Below, piece after piece: positions 10,914 to 21,580 of a stretch of DNA of 27,839 bases. The translations under genes and the position numbers were made by a program. Position 1 is the first letter of the stretch, and every line of letters begins with the position of its first letter. The stretch is from Scytalidium lignicola (lineage: Eukaryota > Ascomycota > Leotiomycetes): contig NCSJ02000466.1 in assembly GCA_002812745.2 (NCBI GenBank), forward strand, positions 1 to 27,839, read 5' to 3'. The notes below the pieces were generated by a model. It was not told the DNA's origin. It did not search any database and saw only the letters and a list, made by a program, of their open reading frames with translations.

Positions 10914-12165
10914 ATGGGATGGATATGTACGGCGTTTGGCGCAGGAGCTATGCATTGCATTGGCGTAGGATTACGGCTCTGTATGTGATAATCTTATTCA
11001 CATATCCGTCCTAGATTTAGGTGCTGCATCGAGTGAATTAAGTCGTGATTGTTTTAATATCAAAATCCAGCCTATCTATAACCATAGGTTAGACGAATTT
11101 GATATCACTTGTCCGGACCTTTCAAAAGTAAATCTAGCAATTATGAAGAGGCCTTGGAATAGTGACATGGCGAGCTCATTTTCTATACTGTGATTGCTGT
11201 TCTCGAATTGAGCTAGGTGTAAATACTTAGTTAGATCTTCTAAATATATTGAGCTAACGGAAGAAGGCATTGGATATTTTGGTGCGTTATTATTTTCCAC
11301 ATATTTTTTACCATTAAGACACCTAATTGACTTATGATGTGGTATCCTCTGCTCAACTGGGTTGTTTGCTGAAACTTGGAAGGAGAGGTGTTCCAAGTTA
11401 ATTGGCTACTGCTACGAGCATAGCCTCTAACTCGCAATACAATTTAAGCGGCCCATTAGAATTAAATTCAATACGAGCATAGTTACGAGATACGGGTAAG
11501 TTATCTAAAACGTTTGGCCGGAACTTTGCCCTCCTGATGAAGGTTAATAACAACTCACCAATCAGAATCATTTATTGATTAGTTTAACGTTGGCGAGTCG
11601 ATCCGAAGGCATCTTATTGGATGTAATCCGCAAATGGAGTTTAGCAGGGTTATAGTGAGGTGTATCGATACCCCCTCTCCAAGTACGGCACGGCATTGAA
11701 TTGGCCTGGGACTCTATTTTTTTTATGCTTAGATACTGTTTAGAACTACTTAGTTCTACGAAAATGGTTGCAATTTGAGCTGTCTGTTCGAGCTTTATTA
11801 ACCGTATGAAGAAGAAGAAGAAGAAGAAGAAGAAGAAGAAGAAGAAGAAGAAGAAGAAGAAGAAGCAGAATTTCTTTTTTAGGAAATGGGTACGATGATA
11901 CGTATGGTAGCAAGTTGGTTGTGCTTTATTCAACAATGGGTTGGTTCTATTTGAAACCAACATCATGAGAATTTGGCACCGGAACGGACGGAATTCTTAT
12001 GTCCGAGCGCCTTACCTTATGTATTTTAAGGGATGAATCTCGTCGTTTATCATTTGTCTACCGCTAACCTACTCAACGTTCGCTCCTGTGGTTTGTCTAA
12101 TCCATGATATAGTTGTTTTATAAGCAACATTCGGATTAGTTTTAGACCTATTTGCTATTCTCATA
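10914..12165. other. 1.25-kb intergenic region: AP-2 mu 3' flank and P450 upstream region
   Basis: No supported gene on either strand. Open readings on the minus strand around 11076-11437 have no recognisable similarity or coding-like composition. The main feature is the (GAA)n tract at 11808-11865. The last about 150 bp before 12166 is probably the P450 core promoter and leader. Confidence 0.55.
11808..11865 (+). repeat. (GAA)19 trinucleotide microsatellite
   Basis: Nineteen uninterrupted GAA units plus one base, followed by CAGAA. It lies about 300 bp upstream of the P450 start. Read on the other strand it gives a poly-phenylalanine reading (within 11568-11966), which is an artefact of the repeat. 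Purine-pyrimidine asymmetric GAA/TTC tracts of this length can form triplex DNA and are length-unstable. Confidence 0.95.
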
Positions 12166-14301
12166 ATGGCAGGTTACTTTTACATCATCGCAGGCGTTCT
12201 AGCGGTCTGGTTCTCTAAGACTCTTATATCTTGGCAGAATAATGTCGCAAAGGCTAAGGCTTCTGGTTTGCCCTATGTTGTTCTCCGTAGGTTCCTTTAA
12301 TATTTCTTTCCTTTTTCGAGCATCGACTCTGACTTCCCTGAAGCGTTTACTGGGTTAGGCAATCTCTTCACTATAACCCATGATGCATGGCTCAACTTCT
12401 TCCAGCAAAACCGCTGGACCAAACACTGGTTCTGGCCGAAGTAAATATGCTCTATTTCTCTGATAATAGATATTTGTTGCAAATTCTTACGTACCTAGGG
12501 TGTTGGATCCACAACGAGGCTGGTTTTTTGCCCAAGAAATCCGAGATAAAATGGGAGAGATCTTCCTCGTTGCTAGCCCCTGGGGGATATATCTTAATAT
12601 AGCGCAACCAGAAGCCATAGCGCAAATGGCACTCAGGCGGACTGAGTTCGAGAAACCAATCGAGGTGTACTCCATCATTGATATCTTCGGTCCTAGTATT
12701 GTTAGCACTGAGGGTGAAGAATGGAGGAGGCATCGCAAGATTGTAGGACCTGCTTTCTCCGAAAAGAGTAATGCTCTTGTTTGGAAAGAGAGTTTGAAAC
12801 AGGCCACCAGTTTGTTAAATGTTTGGGCATCACTGGAAGGCAATTCCAAAGATGAAATGGCCGTCAGGGATACAGCACGCGATGCGGAAATGCTAGCATT
12901 GCATGTTATTAGTGGTGTTGGATTTGGAGTGAAACAAATCTGGGGCGGGCAGGATGAGAAACAGGTAGGAAATGAGAGGATACAGGGGTTTAATACTAGT
13001 GACCTGAAAAGTAATCACGATATGACCTTCAAGGATGCGCTAAACACTCTCCTACAAAATATTATATGGATGGTGATAATCCCTCAATGGATCCTGGGTA
13101 CGTCCACATTCTAATATAAATGCCGGATAATCTAACATCTAGTTAATAGAGAGATCGCCATTCAAGGTTCACAAGACCGTATATCAAGCATTCCGGGAAT
13201 GTAGAGACTATTTCAAGGAGTTGTCAGAATACAAGATCAAGCAATTAGCTCGTGGAGAAGAGGTAGAGAAAGGATCAATGGATCTTATGAGTATTTCCCC
13301 AAGGATCCAATTACTTTTGTGGAATTCCTGACTAATAATACTCAGAACCTCTTGTAGAGGCCTCGGAAGTTCCCAAAGAAGACTCTAACGGCCTTTGGTT
13401 AACAAAACAAGAAGTCATTTCTGACTCATGGATCCTCCTCTTTGCAGGGCATGAGACCTCTGCTAACATAATTCACTTCTCTCTCCTCTTCCTTGCTATA
13501 TCACTTCCAACCAATCGCCGCACACAATCAGAAATCGATGCAGTCGTAGGTGACCGTGACCCAGGAGAGTGGAGTTACGATGTCGATATGGGCCGTTTAT
13601 ACCGTGGTATGGTCGGTGCGACTCTGAATGAGACACTCCGTCTTATGCCTCCTGTCATTGATGTTCCAAAGATCGTCCGCGACAAACCTCAACCACTTAC
13701 CTTTGGCGGAAAGACATATATGATCCCCGAAAAGACATTCATCCATTTCAATGGCGTCTCATCTCATCGTAATCCAAGGTATTGGCCTAACTCGCCAAGT
13801 AAAATCTCAAACAAGTCTCATGACTTGGATGACTTTGTCCCTGAAAGATGGATTTTGAAGGGCAAGTCTGAGCAGACCAAAGAGAAGAAGAATGGAACAG
13901 CTAAAAAGGAGAAAATCCAAACCGATGGTGTCGAAACCGTGTCGTTCGAGACAGGCGAGGGGCTTTTTACTCCCCAAAAGGGAGTATTCATACCCTTTTC
14001 CGAAGGTGCACGTTCATGTCCTGGAAAACGCTTCGCTCAAGTCGAGATTACAGCCGTATTAGCCGTTATCCTTCGTGCTTACTCCATTGAGCTAGATGTG
14101 AGGGAGTGGGCGAGTGACGAAGAGGTTGAGAGGATGACAGCGGATGAAAAGACTAAAGTTTATGAGCTTGCGATTAAGAGGGCTAGGGAGCTAATTGGAG
14201 GGAGCGTACCTACGATCACGCTTAAGATGGTGGGGGGGACATATGTGCCTCTTAGGTTTGTGAAGCGGGGAACGGAGAGATTTGCGGACTGCTATGTATA
14301 G
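12166..14301 (+). CDS. Membrane-bound cytochrome P450 monooxygenase
   Basis: Exons 12166-12286, 12344-12440, 12499-13097, 13150-13290 and 13346-14301 (637 residues, longer than the usual 500-560). An N-terminal hydrophobic anchor (Y-F-Y-I-I-A-G-V-L-A-V-W-F) leads into A-S-G-L-P-Y-V-V-L-P. P450 signatures are present in order: C-helix W-R-R-H-R-K, I-helix oxygen-binding A353-G-H-E-T-S, K-helix E415-T-L-R418, F-V-P-E-R-W, and the heme loop F-S-E-G-A-R-S-C544-P-G, where C544 is the iron ligand. It is expected to act at the endoplasmic reticulum with P450 reductase. The substrate is unknown. Extra length comes partly from a Lys/Glu-rich, low-complexity insert between the PERW and heme motifs. Introns have good branch sites (CTGAC, CTAAC, ACTAAT). 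Intron 1 (12287-12343) is the least certain because the N-terminal third is poorly conserved. Confidence 0.92.
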
Positions 14302-16187
14302 TGGACTACCTTGGCAACGTTCTACTGTAACTCTCCGCACCGAAGCACATGACACCAAAATAGTATCAACACTTGCATATTCCCCGATCATATCGGTGAG
14401 ATGGAGTCTAAGACTCAGGAGTCCACGAAGATTCATGGCATCCCGTGTTTGACTGGATCGTAATTTCTGCTCCTTGGCTTGAGACGGAGAATGTAGGTCC
14501 ACCACGATGGCTTGGGAAAAGGAAATCAATAAGAGAAAAACAAAAACAAAATGGTGATGAGATTACTAGACCATACTTACCGCGCATGCCGTGGTGAATA
14601 TACAATACCAACGTGGTGGTAATAAATCATGTTAGCTTGCACCACTAATGCAGTTCTACAATAGTGGCAAAACCAACGAACAATGCCTGCCTAGCCATAA
14701 TTCTTCAAAGTGGACCATCAGTCGGCTTCATCCCGCCACGCGTGCCGTCTCGGGACGTTCTCCTGCAAAGGAAACCGCCGATGGCCTTCTTTTTAAAGTC
14801 GAAGCTAGGTTTCAGATTGCTTCTACGTTGGCATGTTGACTCCGGGAAAAGCATAGACGACATACAGTAGTACGTGCTGCCACAGTACTTTGTAATATTC
14901 CCATGCATTCCATACTTCCTCGCTTGGCCTATCTTATCCACCCCAGGATCCACATGTCTGTTGTATAGGGCAATGCACTGTTCAACTGTTCATCATTTAC
15001 GCCTAGAAGGTAGGTCGGAATGCAACGCAGCACGTCTGTAGCCATCACTGCTTCTAGAAGGTATCAGCGCCACAAAGAATGAATATCACACGTGCTTCAC
15101 ATTCTCTGAAGGAAAAGGTCTTGACCTTCCCAAGGTACTAGGAAGGCACGTGGGAACTTCATACACACGGCTCGCATACCCGCATGCATGCATGAATAGA
15201 AACCTCCTTGACTCGAGTAGAATACTGTATGGAGGATATTGTCCAATAACGCCATCGTAGCATGAAGCAAAGTACGAAAGTACCGTATTTGATGAGCTAT
15301 CAAAGTGCGCATTCCGTGGCGACTAGAAGGATTGATTGGACTGTACCTGCATGGGTTCTTCATCAGGGAGGGATCTCTTTGAGAAGGAATCAGCCGAAAA
15401 ATGCAAGACATCCAATGCGACTGTGAGATGAGATCCACAGGCCGAGGATTCCACGGCTTCCATGCTTATTCTATCCTCCCGTACGTGCAAAAGATGCAGG
15501 CCCACGAGGCCCTAGATCTGCCACCAGCGCCCTACAAAGGGGCCTGTCATCAGCCCCTTTTTTCCCTCCTTTCCCCCTGGGGCAACCCGTAGCTTCGGAG
15601 CGGAACAACCATGTTCCACAGGACCTCTCTCCACCAACCTCCTCCACACGTGCGCAGATACCACGACAAGATTCGCGGTGACTTCGCAAGATGGGAACTT
15701 AACCAGTTGCAACGGCCATCGACATGCTCACAAGCCAGCCGGTCAGCGCACCAAAAATGGTCTCGTGTGTGCGCGGGACAGACCCTGCGCTGGAGACCCT
15801 GCAGACCAATACTAACCTCAAGAAACTTCCGTGTACCTTAATTCGTTCTCTCCCCATGCTTCTATCTCGGCCCTGAAGTGATGGTGGTCGATTTCTCGTA
15901 CTACCTTCGTACGTAGTGCGTGGGGCTTTCCAGTCAACCTCCAGTGTGAGCAATGCAATAACCACATAGGCGCCACAAGAGAGAGGGGTGGATGTTGTTA
16001 GCACGTAAGGGAGTCTGTCTTGTCGCGATGAGGCGTCTTTGGTGGCATATGCCTCGTCTCTTCTACTTGATTCCTGTAAATATATGCCTGCCACATAAGC
16101 CATTTCTTCCGTTGTACAGTACTCGTTGTATTTTTGTCTCGATTTGTGATTTATATCGAGGTGGCCAGTGTCGAAGGAGATCGGATC
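14302..16187. promoter_or_regulatory. Long (1.9-kb) non-coding region upstream of the pseudokinase-vWA gene
   Basis: No gene could be supported on either strand. Several short open readings, especially overlapping ones on both strands at 15400-15850, lack any family resemblance and reflect locally higher GC. Three CACGTG E-boxes occur at 15089-15094, 15147-15152 and 15647-15652, and there is a perfect inverted repeat of AAAGGGGC at 15536-15560. The length may indicate a long regulated promoter or leader, or an unannotated non-coding transcript. This cannot be decided from sequence. Confidence 0.45.
15536..15560. promoter_or_regulatory. Inverted repeat with paired stress-response-element cores
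   Basis: AAAGGGGC at 15536-15543 and its exact complement GCCCCTTT at 15553-15560, separated by 9 bp and followed by a T run. Each arm contains AGGGG/CCCCT, the core of the fungal STRE bound by Msn2/4-type zinc fingers. It looks like a bacterial intrinsic terminator, but that meaning does not apply in a fungus. Regulation of the downstream gene about 630 bp away is inference. Confidence 0.45.
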
Positions 16188-19100
16188 ATGTCACAACATG
16201 TCCGAGGCACGCGCCCTGCGCTGGTCGAGTACTTTCAGTGGGAGGCCCAATCCTGGGTTCAAGGAATATCTGGGGAAGAAAAGACGTATTTCATGCCAAT
16301 TGAGAAGGCAAAGGCCTACTTCACTGCAAATGGCAGCAAAGAACTGAGCAAGATCCTCATTGAACTCTTCAACTCCAACTTACCGCCAGTTGACCCCGAT
16401 CTCATTCTGCGTACGCATACTGCGATATTCTGCATCTTGCTCCGGATAGGCCAAGGAAAATGGATTGACTATTTTGCCAGGTATGAAGAGCTCTCTGACA
16501 GACGGCTACCGTTCGATGCAACTCATCCGCCAATCGAATTTCCCAATGAGGACCCGACTCTACTGCAGAAGTTCTGTGAGAAGCAATGGATGTATTGCGT
16601 GCCTATATTTGATGATCGCATGCTGCACAGGCATTTTGGACCGCAGAGGTTGTTACCAATCACGTACAAGGAGTTTTATGGAGTCGAAAGGATGGCTGAG
16701 AAATATGTGATAAGATTATATGGATCAAATAACAAGCTGCTTCGACGCAGCAGTGATACGGTTGGGATGTCGGCTACAGTTTAGGAATTTCAAACTGACT
16801 AATGAGTGTAGTCACGGGATAAGGTCGATGCGAATACTTTCACTCTCAAAAGATATCCATCAAAGGAGAGCCGTGCACAGTATGAAGAGGAAGTCAACGG
16901 CTTCCGAAGTGTGAGAAATGTAGACAGCATCATAAAATTTTATGGCAGCTTCAGTCATGGAGACGAGTGCAATATTCTGCTTGAATATGCGGATAGGGGT
17001 TCTCTCGAAGAGTATTTCAAGAATGAACAACCACCAAGCCGTGCGATTGATATCATCAAGTTTTGGGCGAGTCTCTTTCAACTAATCAAGGGCCTGAAAG
17101 CCATACATTCAGTTCGAGAGTAAGTCTACATCTCTGAATTTGGTTGGATTTATACTGATAATGTCAACCTAGAGGGCATTTAGATGTGAATCCAGATAGT
17201 GTGGTAGTTCTCAGCCATGGATCGGAAACATCATCAGACTGGGAATTCAAGTTTGCAAGTTACGGAGTTTACAACACAGCTGGACAATTGACTAATAAAT
17301 CACCCGCTCTCTCATCATATGGTTTGCATTCCCTTTCATATAGTGTGTTTCTGTATCTAACAGTATAAAATAGCTCCCCCAGAGTCCCTCATACAACATA
17401 ATTCTAATGGATATATGGGTAATTTTGGCAAAGAACCCTGGTCGGCTGACATTTGGTCTATTGGGTGCATCTACAGTGAAGCTGCCATGTGGATTGCTGA
17501 TGGCTACACGGGACTTCAGGACTACCGCGCCCAACGTGCTGTCGAAACAGAAACAACCTTCTTTAAAGGCGGCGATTGTTTTCATGATGGTGAGAGAGTG
17601 TTACAGTCCGTTCATGACGCCCATAGAGATATTGAGGACCGCCTGAGACGTGCGGATTATATCACTAAAGACGTTCTAGATTCCATGGTGGAAGAGATGC
17701 TGTGGGAGGAGGACCGGCCAACTGCCAAAGCTCTAGCCCGCAAGGCTGATATGGTTTCTGCTAGAGCACGACAGAGGCTTTCTGCCGTTGCCGGTGACGA
17801 CTTCCCTAGACCGGAAAGCAGACTACGTCGGATGCTTCCTCCTCGCCCTCCCCAACCTAACATACCTCTTCCGCCTATACCTACTAGGCTCCGACCTGCC
17901 CTAAATTCCATTGCAGAACAACAGTATACACCTAATGTTGAGAAATGGCGAGCGCAAGTCCCTATCTCGCCGCCCACCATGGTACAGCGCGGTCCACGGA
18001 GTGAGGTTAATAGTCTTCCTAGTCGACAATTCAGTAGCAGTGAGAGCATCATGTCGGATCAAGATAGAGACTTCGGTAGTTCTGTAGCAAGCTGGCAGGT
18101 CAACGATAACAATTCTCTAGCCTCTCCCATCACTCCATTTACTTCGCCGCGTGTGAGCGTCAACTATGATTTTCAAAAGAACGAGGGTCGGCCCCGCACT
18201 CTACGCAGTCAACCATCATATGAGAATTACAGGCGACCCCCTAATAAGGCTTTCACTACGCTCGGAATAGCGGAACACCATTACTCGGACACCACGTCCG
18301 TTGCTGCGCCGCCTACAGAACAGTCCACGGAGGATTACAGACCAGAAATGTTCCCTCGCCCACTCCAGCTAGCGGAGAGCCCAAAGATAGGAGCTCCAGA
18401 TATTGATCAGGTACAGCCTGCACCTATGGAAGTGACGAAAGTACCAAGTCGCGCAAGCAGTGTAGCTGGAAGTCGAACAGGCAGTAAAACGGGTAGTAAA
18501 GCAGAGAGCCGAAGGTCCAGTGTATACTCCATTCCTGTCAACACTTTAAAAGAAGAGACGAAGCAGGAGATAGAGAACCAGCCAAAGAAACGCGGGGGAT
18601 TTACCTTATTCCCTGCTCGAACCCGACTGAACTTAGGCCCACAACCAGAATTAGTTCGGCCAAACACATCGCACACTATAAAGAATATCCCAGCATCTAA
18701 CGATGCGGTTTCCATACGGCCTTCCTTGCCTAGCCTATCGAATAGTGCGGGAATTATCAGTCCGATAGCTGATGGGGAGAGTTCAGCGAGTTTAGAGTAT
18801 CTGAGTATGAATACTTGCATGGAGTGGAAGAAGGCCCATAAGAAAGTGAAGAAGCATAGCAAGGTTCCACCCTTGCCAGGAGCACATATGCTGAAGGGGC
18901 TGAATGATCGGGACCATGTGCGTTGCTTATTGCCTCCTTTACGTCTTACTTGTTTACTGACTTCTTTCAAGATATTTATCATAGATGACTCGGCCTCTAT
19001 GGAGCCTCAATGGGCAGATGTAAAACGAGTATTCGAAACTCTCTCCTACGTCGTAAAGGGGATGTCACCAGAAGGAACTGAGCTCTTCTTTACCATCTCA

Positions 19101-19706
19101 TATGATACTTATCGCAGGAAAGACACCTCTGATTTAGTTCTCTACATGGAAGCTAAGACTACGGGAGGAGAAACCGATATTAACTACCGATTAAACCTGC
19201 AACTCCAAGCCTATCAGGCAAGATTATATAGGGCACGAGGACAGAAAGGAAAGAAAGCCATTGTGAGACCGATGAGCTTTTATATCTTAACTAACGGCGA
19301 GTGGGGGAAGGGGCCTAATCCGAAGAAGACCATCAGTGAGATGGTGGCTGTCTTGAAACAGATGGGTTGCCCTAAGGAACAAATTGCCATCTCTTTTATT
19401 AGCTTTGCAACTGACGCGACCGGCATGTCTAAATTGAATGACCTGGATAGGACAGATTTTGGAATGTGAGTCTTCTTCCCTAACATTATATCTTGGTTCT
19501 TTTTACGGAGGATCATGACTTCAAAACTCTTGCTGGGCTGTTTCTAAGAATGATTCTAACTTGTTATGTCTAGGGATATCGTTGATGTGACACGCTGGAC
19601 AGGCAATGTCCTCAAGATGCTCCGTGGACCTATGGATAAGTCGGTATTTGCGGATGAATCACCTGGAGCTAGTGAGCTGGACGCTACATCAACCACAACG
19701 AATTAG
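16188..19706 (+). CDS. Kinase-like (probable pseudokinase) protein with C-terminal vWA domain
   Basis: Exons 16188-16760, 16812-17119, 17173-17321, 17374-18917, 18972-19465 and 19574-19706, about 1066 residues. N-terminal about 160 residues: helical region of unknown function. Kinase-like domain about 165-480: beta-3 Lys in F-T-L-K204, alpha-C Glu in the Y-E-E-E stretch (216-218), A344-P-P-E and D369-I-W-S-I-G are kept. The glycine loop is degenerate (G-V-E-R-M-A), HRDxKxxN reads H296-L-D-V-N-P-D-S, and DFG reads S323-Y-G, so catalysis is doubtful. A Ser/Pro-rich disordered linker follows, with R-T-G-S-K-T-G-S-K repeats. The vWA domain begins F-I-I-D863-D-S-A-S, a MIDAS DxSxS, but the later T-D-G reads T-N-G. 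Role unknown. The start is the first ATG of the conserved-looking frame. The first intron has a weak donor (GTTGGG), and 18918-18971 could be read through. Confidence 0.85.
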
Positions 19707-20429
19707 TTCCATGATGGAGCGCAGTTATAATTTGACGATTAGGTACGATGTGGTTTTTTAAGCGATTCACTGTATGATCTAGATTTGTATCAAATAATTC
19801 ATCAGAGGATTAATTATTCGTCGGAAACCCCGTTTATTATATCGCTAGCGATATGGAAGGTTTTTTTNAGACTGAAGATCTATTTTGAGAATTTCGGATT
19901 AGTTTATATATATGTATTCAGGATGACGAAGAAATGAATAGGATTGAAATGGGGAAGGGGAGGTAGGGGTTAGGCTAGTGCATAGCATAGCATATTTCTC
20001 GAGGTATCTTGAGCATGATTGTATGGATACAAAGAATAAGATTAATGATTTATAAAGACAATTAAGAGATAAAAGAGGAAGTGGATATAAAACAAATGAT
20101 GATCTATGCATCCCAGACTTTCAAAGTGAATCTGTGATAGTGAATACAGGAAGAGGGTGAGGAAAAGTATTAACACATGATCTCCCAATATAATCCAATT
20201 CACTTCGGTATCGGGAATTGGAGACGGTTGAGAGAATGTATCTAGCTCAGACATATTCAATATTCATAATAAACGATTAAGATTGTGGTAATGACTTGAG
20301 AGCCATCTCGTGGGGATCTTTCATTCTAATTCACTAAATATTAGGGTATTGAATACTATGAATTTTGTAGATGATAAGGATGCAGGACACTGAACGTCAA
20401 AGAGCTTCTGAGTGAATACTGCTCCTCTC
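19707..20429. other. Intergenic: 3' flank of the vWA gene
   Basis: AT-rich non-coding DNA containing an ambiguous base at 19867 next to a T run. Minus-strand open readings at 19899-20260 have no coding-like character. No repeat or RNA gene was recognised. Confidence 0.5.
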
Positions 20430-20443
20430 GGGTATAAAAACCC
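20430..20443 (+). promoter_or_regulatory. Strong TATA box in a GGG/CCC frame
   Basis: GGGTATAAAAACCC, with the TATAAAA core at 20433-20439. A pyrimidine-rich stretch follows at about 20460-20505, typical of transcription start zones of highly expressed fungal genes. The first long coding-like frame starts at 20627. Confidence 0.65.
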
Positions 20444-20626
20444 CTGCTTTGCCCTGAAATCTCCTTCTAATCTACATATCTTTCATCCACTTCTGTCTAG
20501 TTGATAAGGCATTCTAAGTAGGAGAGAGATAACTTAGAAGAAAGTAAATAATAATTCTTTCTTTTCTACGGATTACGTTATGGTACAAACTAGGTTTAAT
20601 CAATTATCGATTAACAACAGAGGACA

Positions 20627-21204
20627 ATGGTATCGCACTCTGTCCTACCCGCCACTCAACAGGAGGCCACTTGCCGGTCACCTCTTTCTCAGAGAGCTTA
20701 TGAAGAAATGCATCTTCAAGATCATCATTCCTTACTATTCCTCGACCGTGAACAGTCTCCGTGCCATGGGCAACATCATCTGCGACAAGGGCGACCGAAC
20801 CCCTATCTTCCCTTCAATTTATCTTTCCCCGATTGGCCTACCACGAGATTTCTGTATGCACGTCATTATTGCACTGAACCATCTTACTTTATATGACGTG
20901 CTACACTCTGGCAGACTTCTTTCCAGCGTGCAATCTACGACAACACGCACACGTCGGTTCTACTAAGGTTCGCGGTAAGTTGGCTCTTTTCAACTCTGTG
21001 CCAAGTTGATCTAACATGCTTTAGGCTTGCTGTAGTAATTCCCTGTAGCTCTTATTCTCTTCCCTTTTCTCTGGCGTGTATTATGCTCTTCTATTTCCCT
21101 ATTGTCAATCGTCGTTAAGCTTTTTAGTAAGTAATCTTGACGCCCCAGAAGACCAGAAACTGAATCTAACCATCCTTAGTAAAGATCTACACTGCAAGGA
21201 GTAA
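20627..21204 (+). pseudogene. Unrecognised gene, apparently broken by nonsense changes
   Basis: From ATG 20627 (A at -3) an 89-residue frame runs to a TGA at 20894-20896. If that single stop is passed, the same frame stays open to 20972, where a good donor (GTAAGT), an ATCTAACATG branch site and a TTTAG acceptor define a probable intron 20973-21024. The frame then resumes in phase, has one TAG (21046-21048), and stays open to a TAA at 21202-21204. The two internal stops could each arise by one C-to-T change (from CGA and CAG). I do not recognise the family: there is no signal peptide or membrane segment, and the first part is rich in His, Gln, Pro and Arg. Alternatively only the 89-residue protein is real, or an overlapping 128-residue frame from 20580 is used. 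Confidence 0.35.
20973..21024 (+). other. Predicted spliceosomal intron inside the unrecognised gene
   Basis: GTAAGT donor, CTAAC branch 11-12 bases before the TTTAG acceptor, 52 nt long. It is the best evidence that this stretch was or is transcribed and spliced. Confidence 0.5.
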
Positions 21205-21233
21205 TTCCCTGCAGGTCTTAGTCTCTTCTTTTC
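21035..21233 (+). repeat. Pair of imperfect direct repeats
   Basis: The sequence GTAATTCCCTG followed by a TCTTA-TCTCTTC-TTTTC-like tail occurs at about 21035-21069 and again at about 21201-21235, with scattered differences. The copies are about 166 bp apart, so the block between them could be a small tandem duplication unit. Confidence 0.45.
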
Positions 21234-21580
21234 CATAATGTTGACGCGAAAACGAAATGGTGGACGAGATTAGCAGAGTCCAATCTGGAGAATGCCGCCT
21301 ATACTAATTATGTGATAAGCTTATAATTCATTAGAATCCCGTGGATTTCTTCGTATCCAGTCTGCATTTACTGGATCAAAAGACCAGACTAGACCCTCGT
21401 GTCGACTGGTCTAAGAAGGAGAGTCGGGGAAGCCAAATCAATATGGATGAGATGCAAAGTATGGTATCGTTTCCTCAACGGAATGAGCATTTATTCAATT
21501 TTCTGGAATGGTTTAGACAGCATCATCGTGTGGTCTAAGATAGTCATGGGGGCTGAATTTGTTCACAAGCAAGTTGAATA

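Noticed and set aside
11568..11966. Minus-strand protein with a poly-Phe run
   Set aside because: Created by the (GAA)n repeat read on the opposite strand. The flanks have no similarity.
15536..15566. Hairpin plus T run resembling a rho-independent terminator
   Set aside because: The genome is fungal, where such terminators are not used. It is better read as paired STRE cores.
15400..15850. Overlapping open readings on both strands in the long intergenic region
   Set aside because: Several frames are open at once because of local GC content. None has motifs, introns or family resemblance.
17657..18982. Minus-strand open readings opposite the vWA gene linker
   Set aside because: Shadows of a long real exon on the plus strand.
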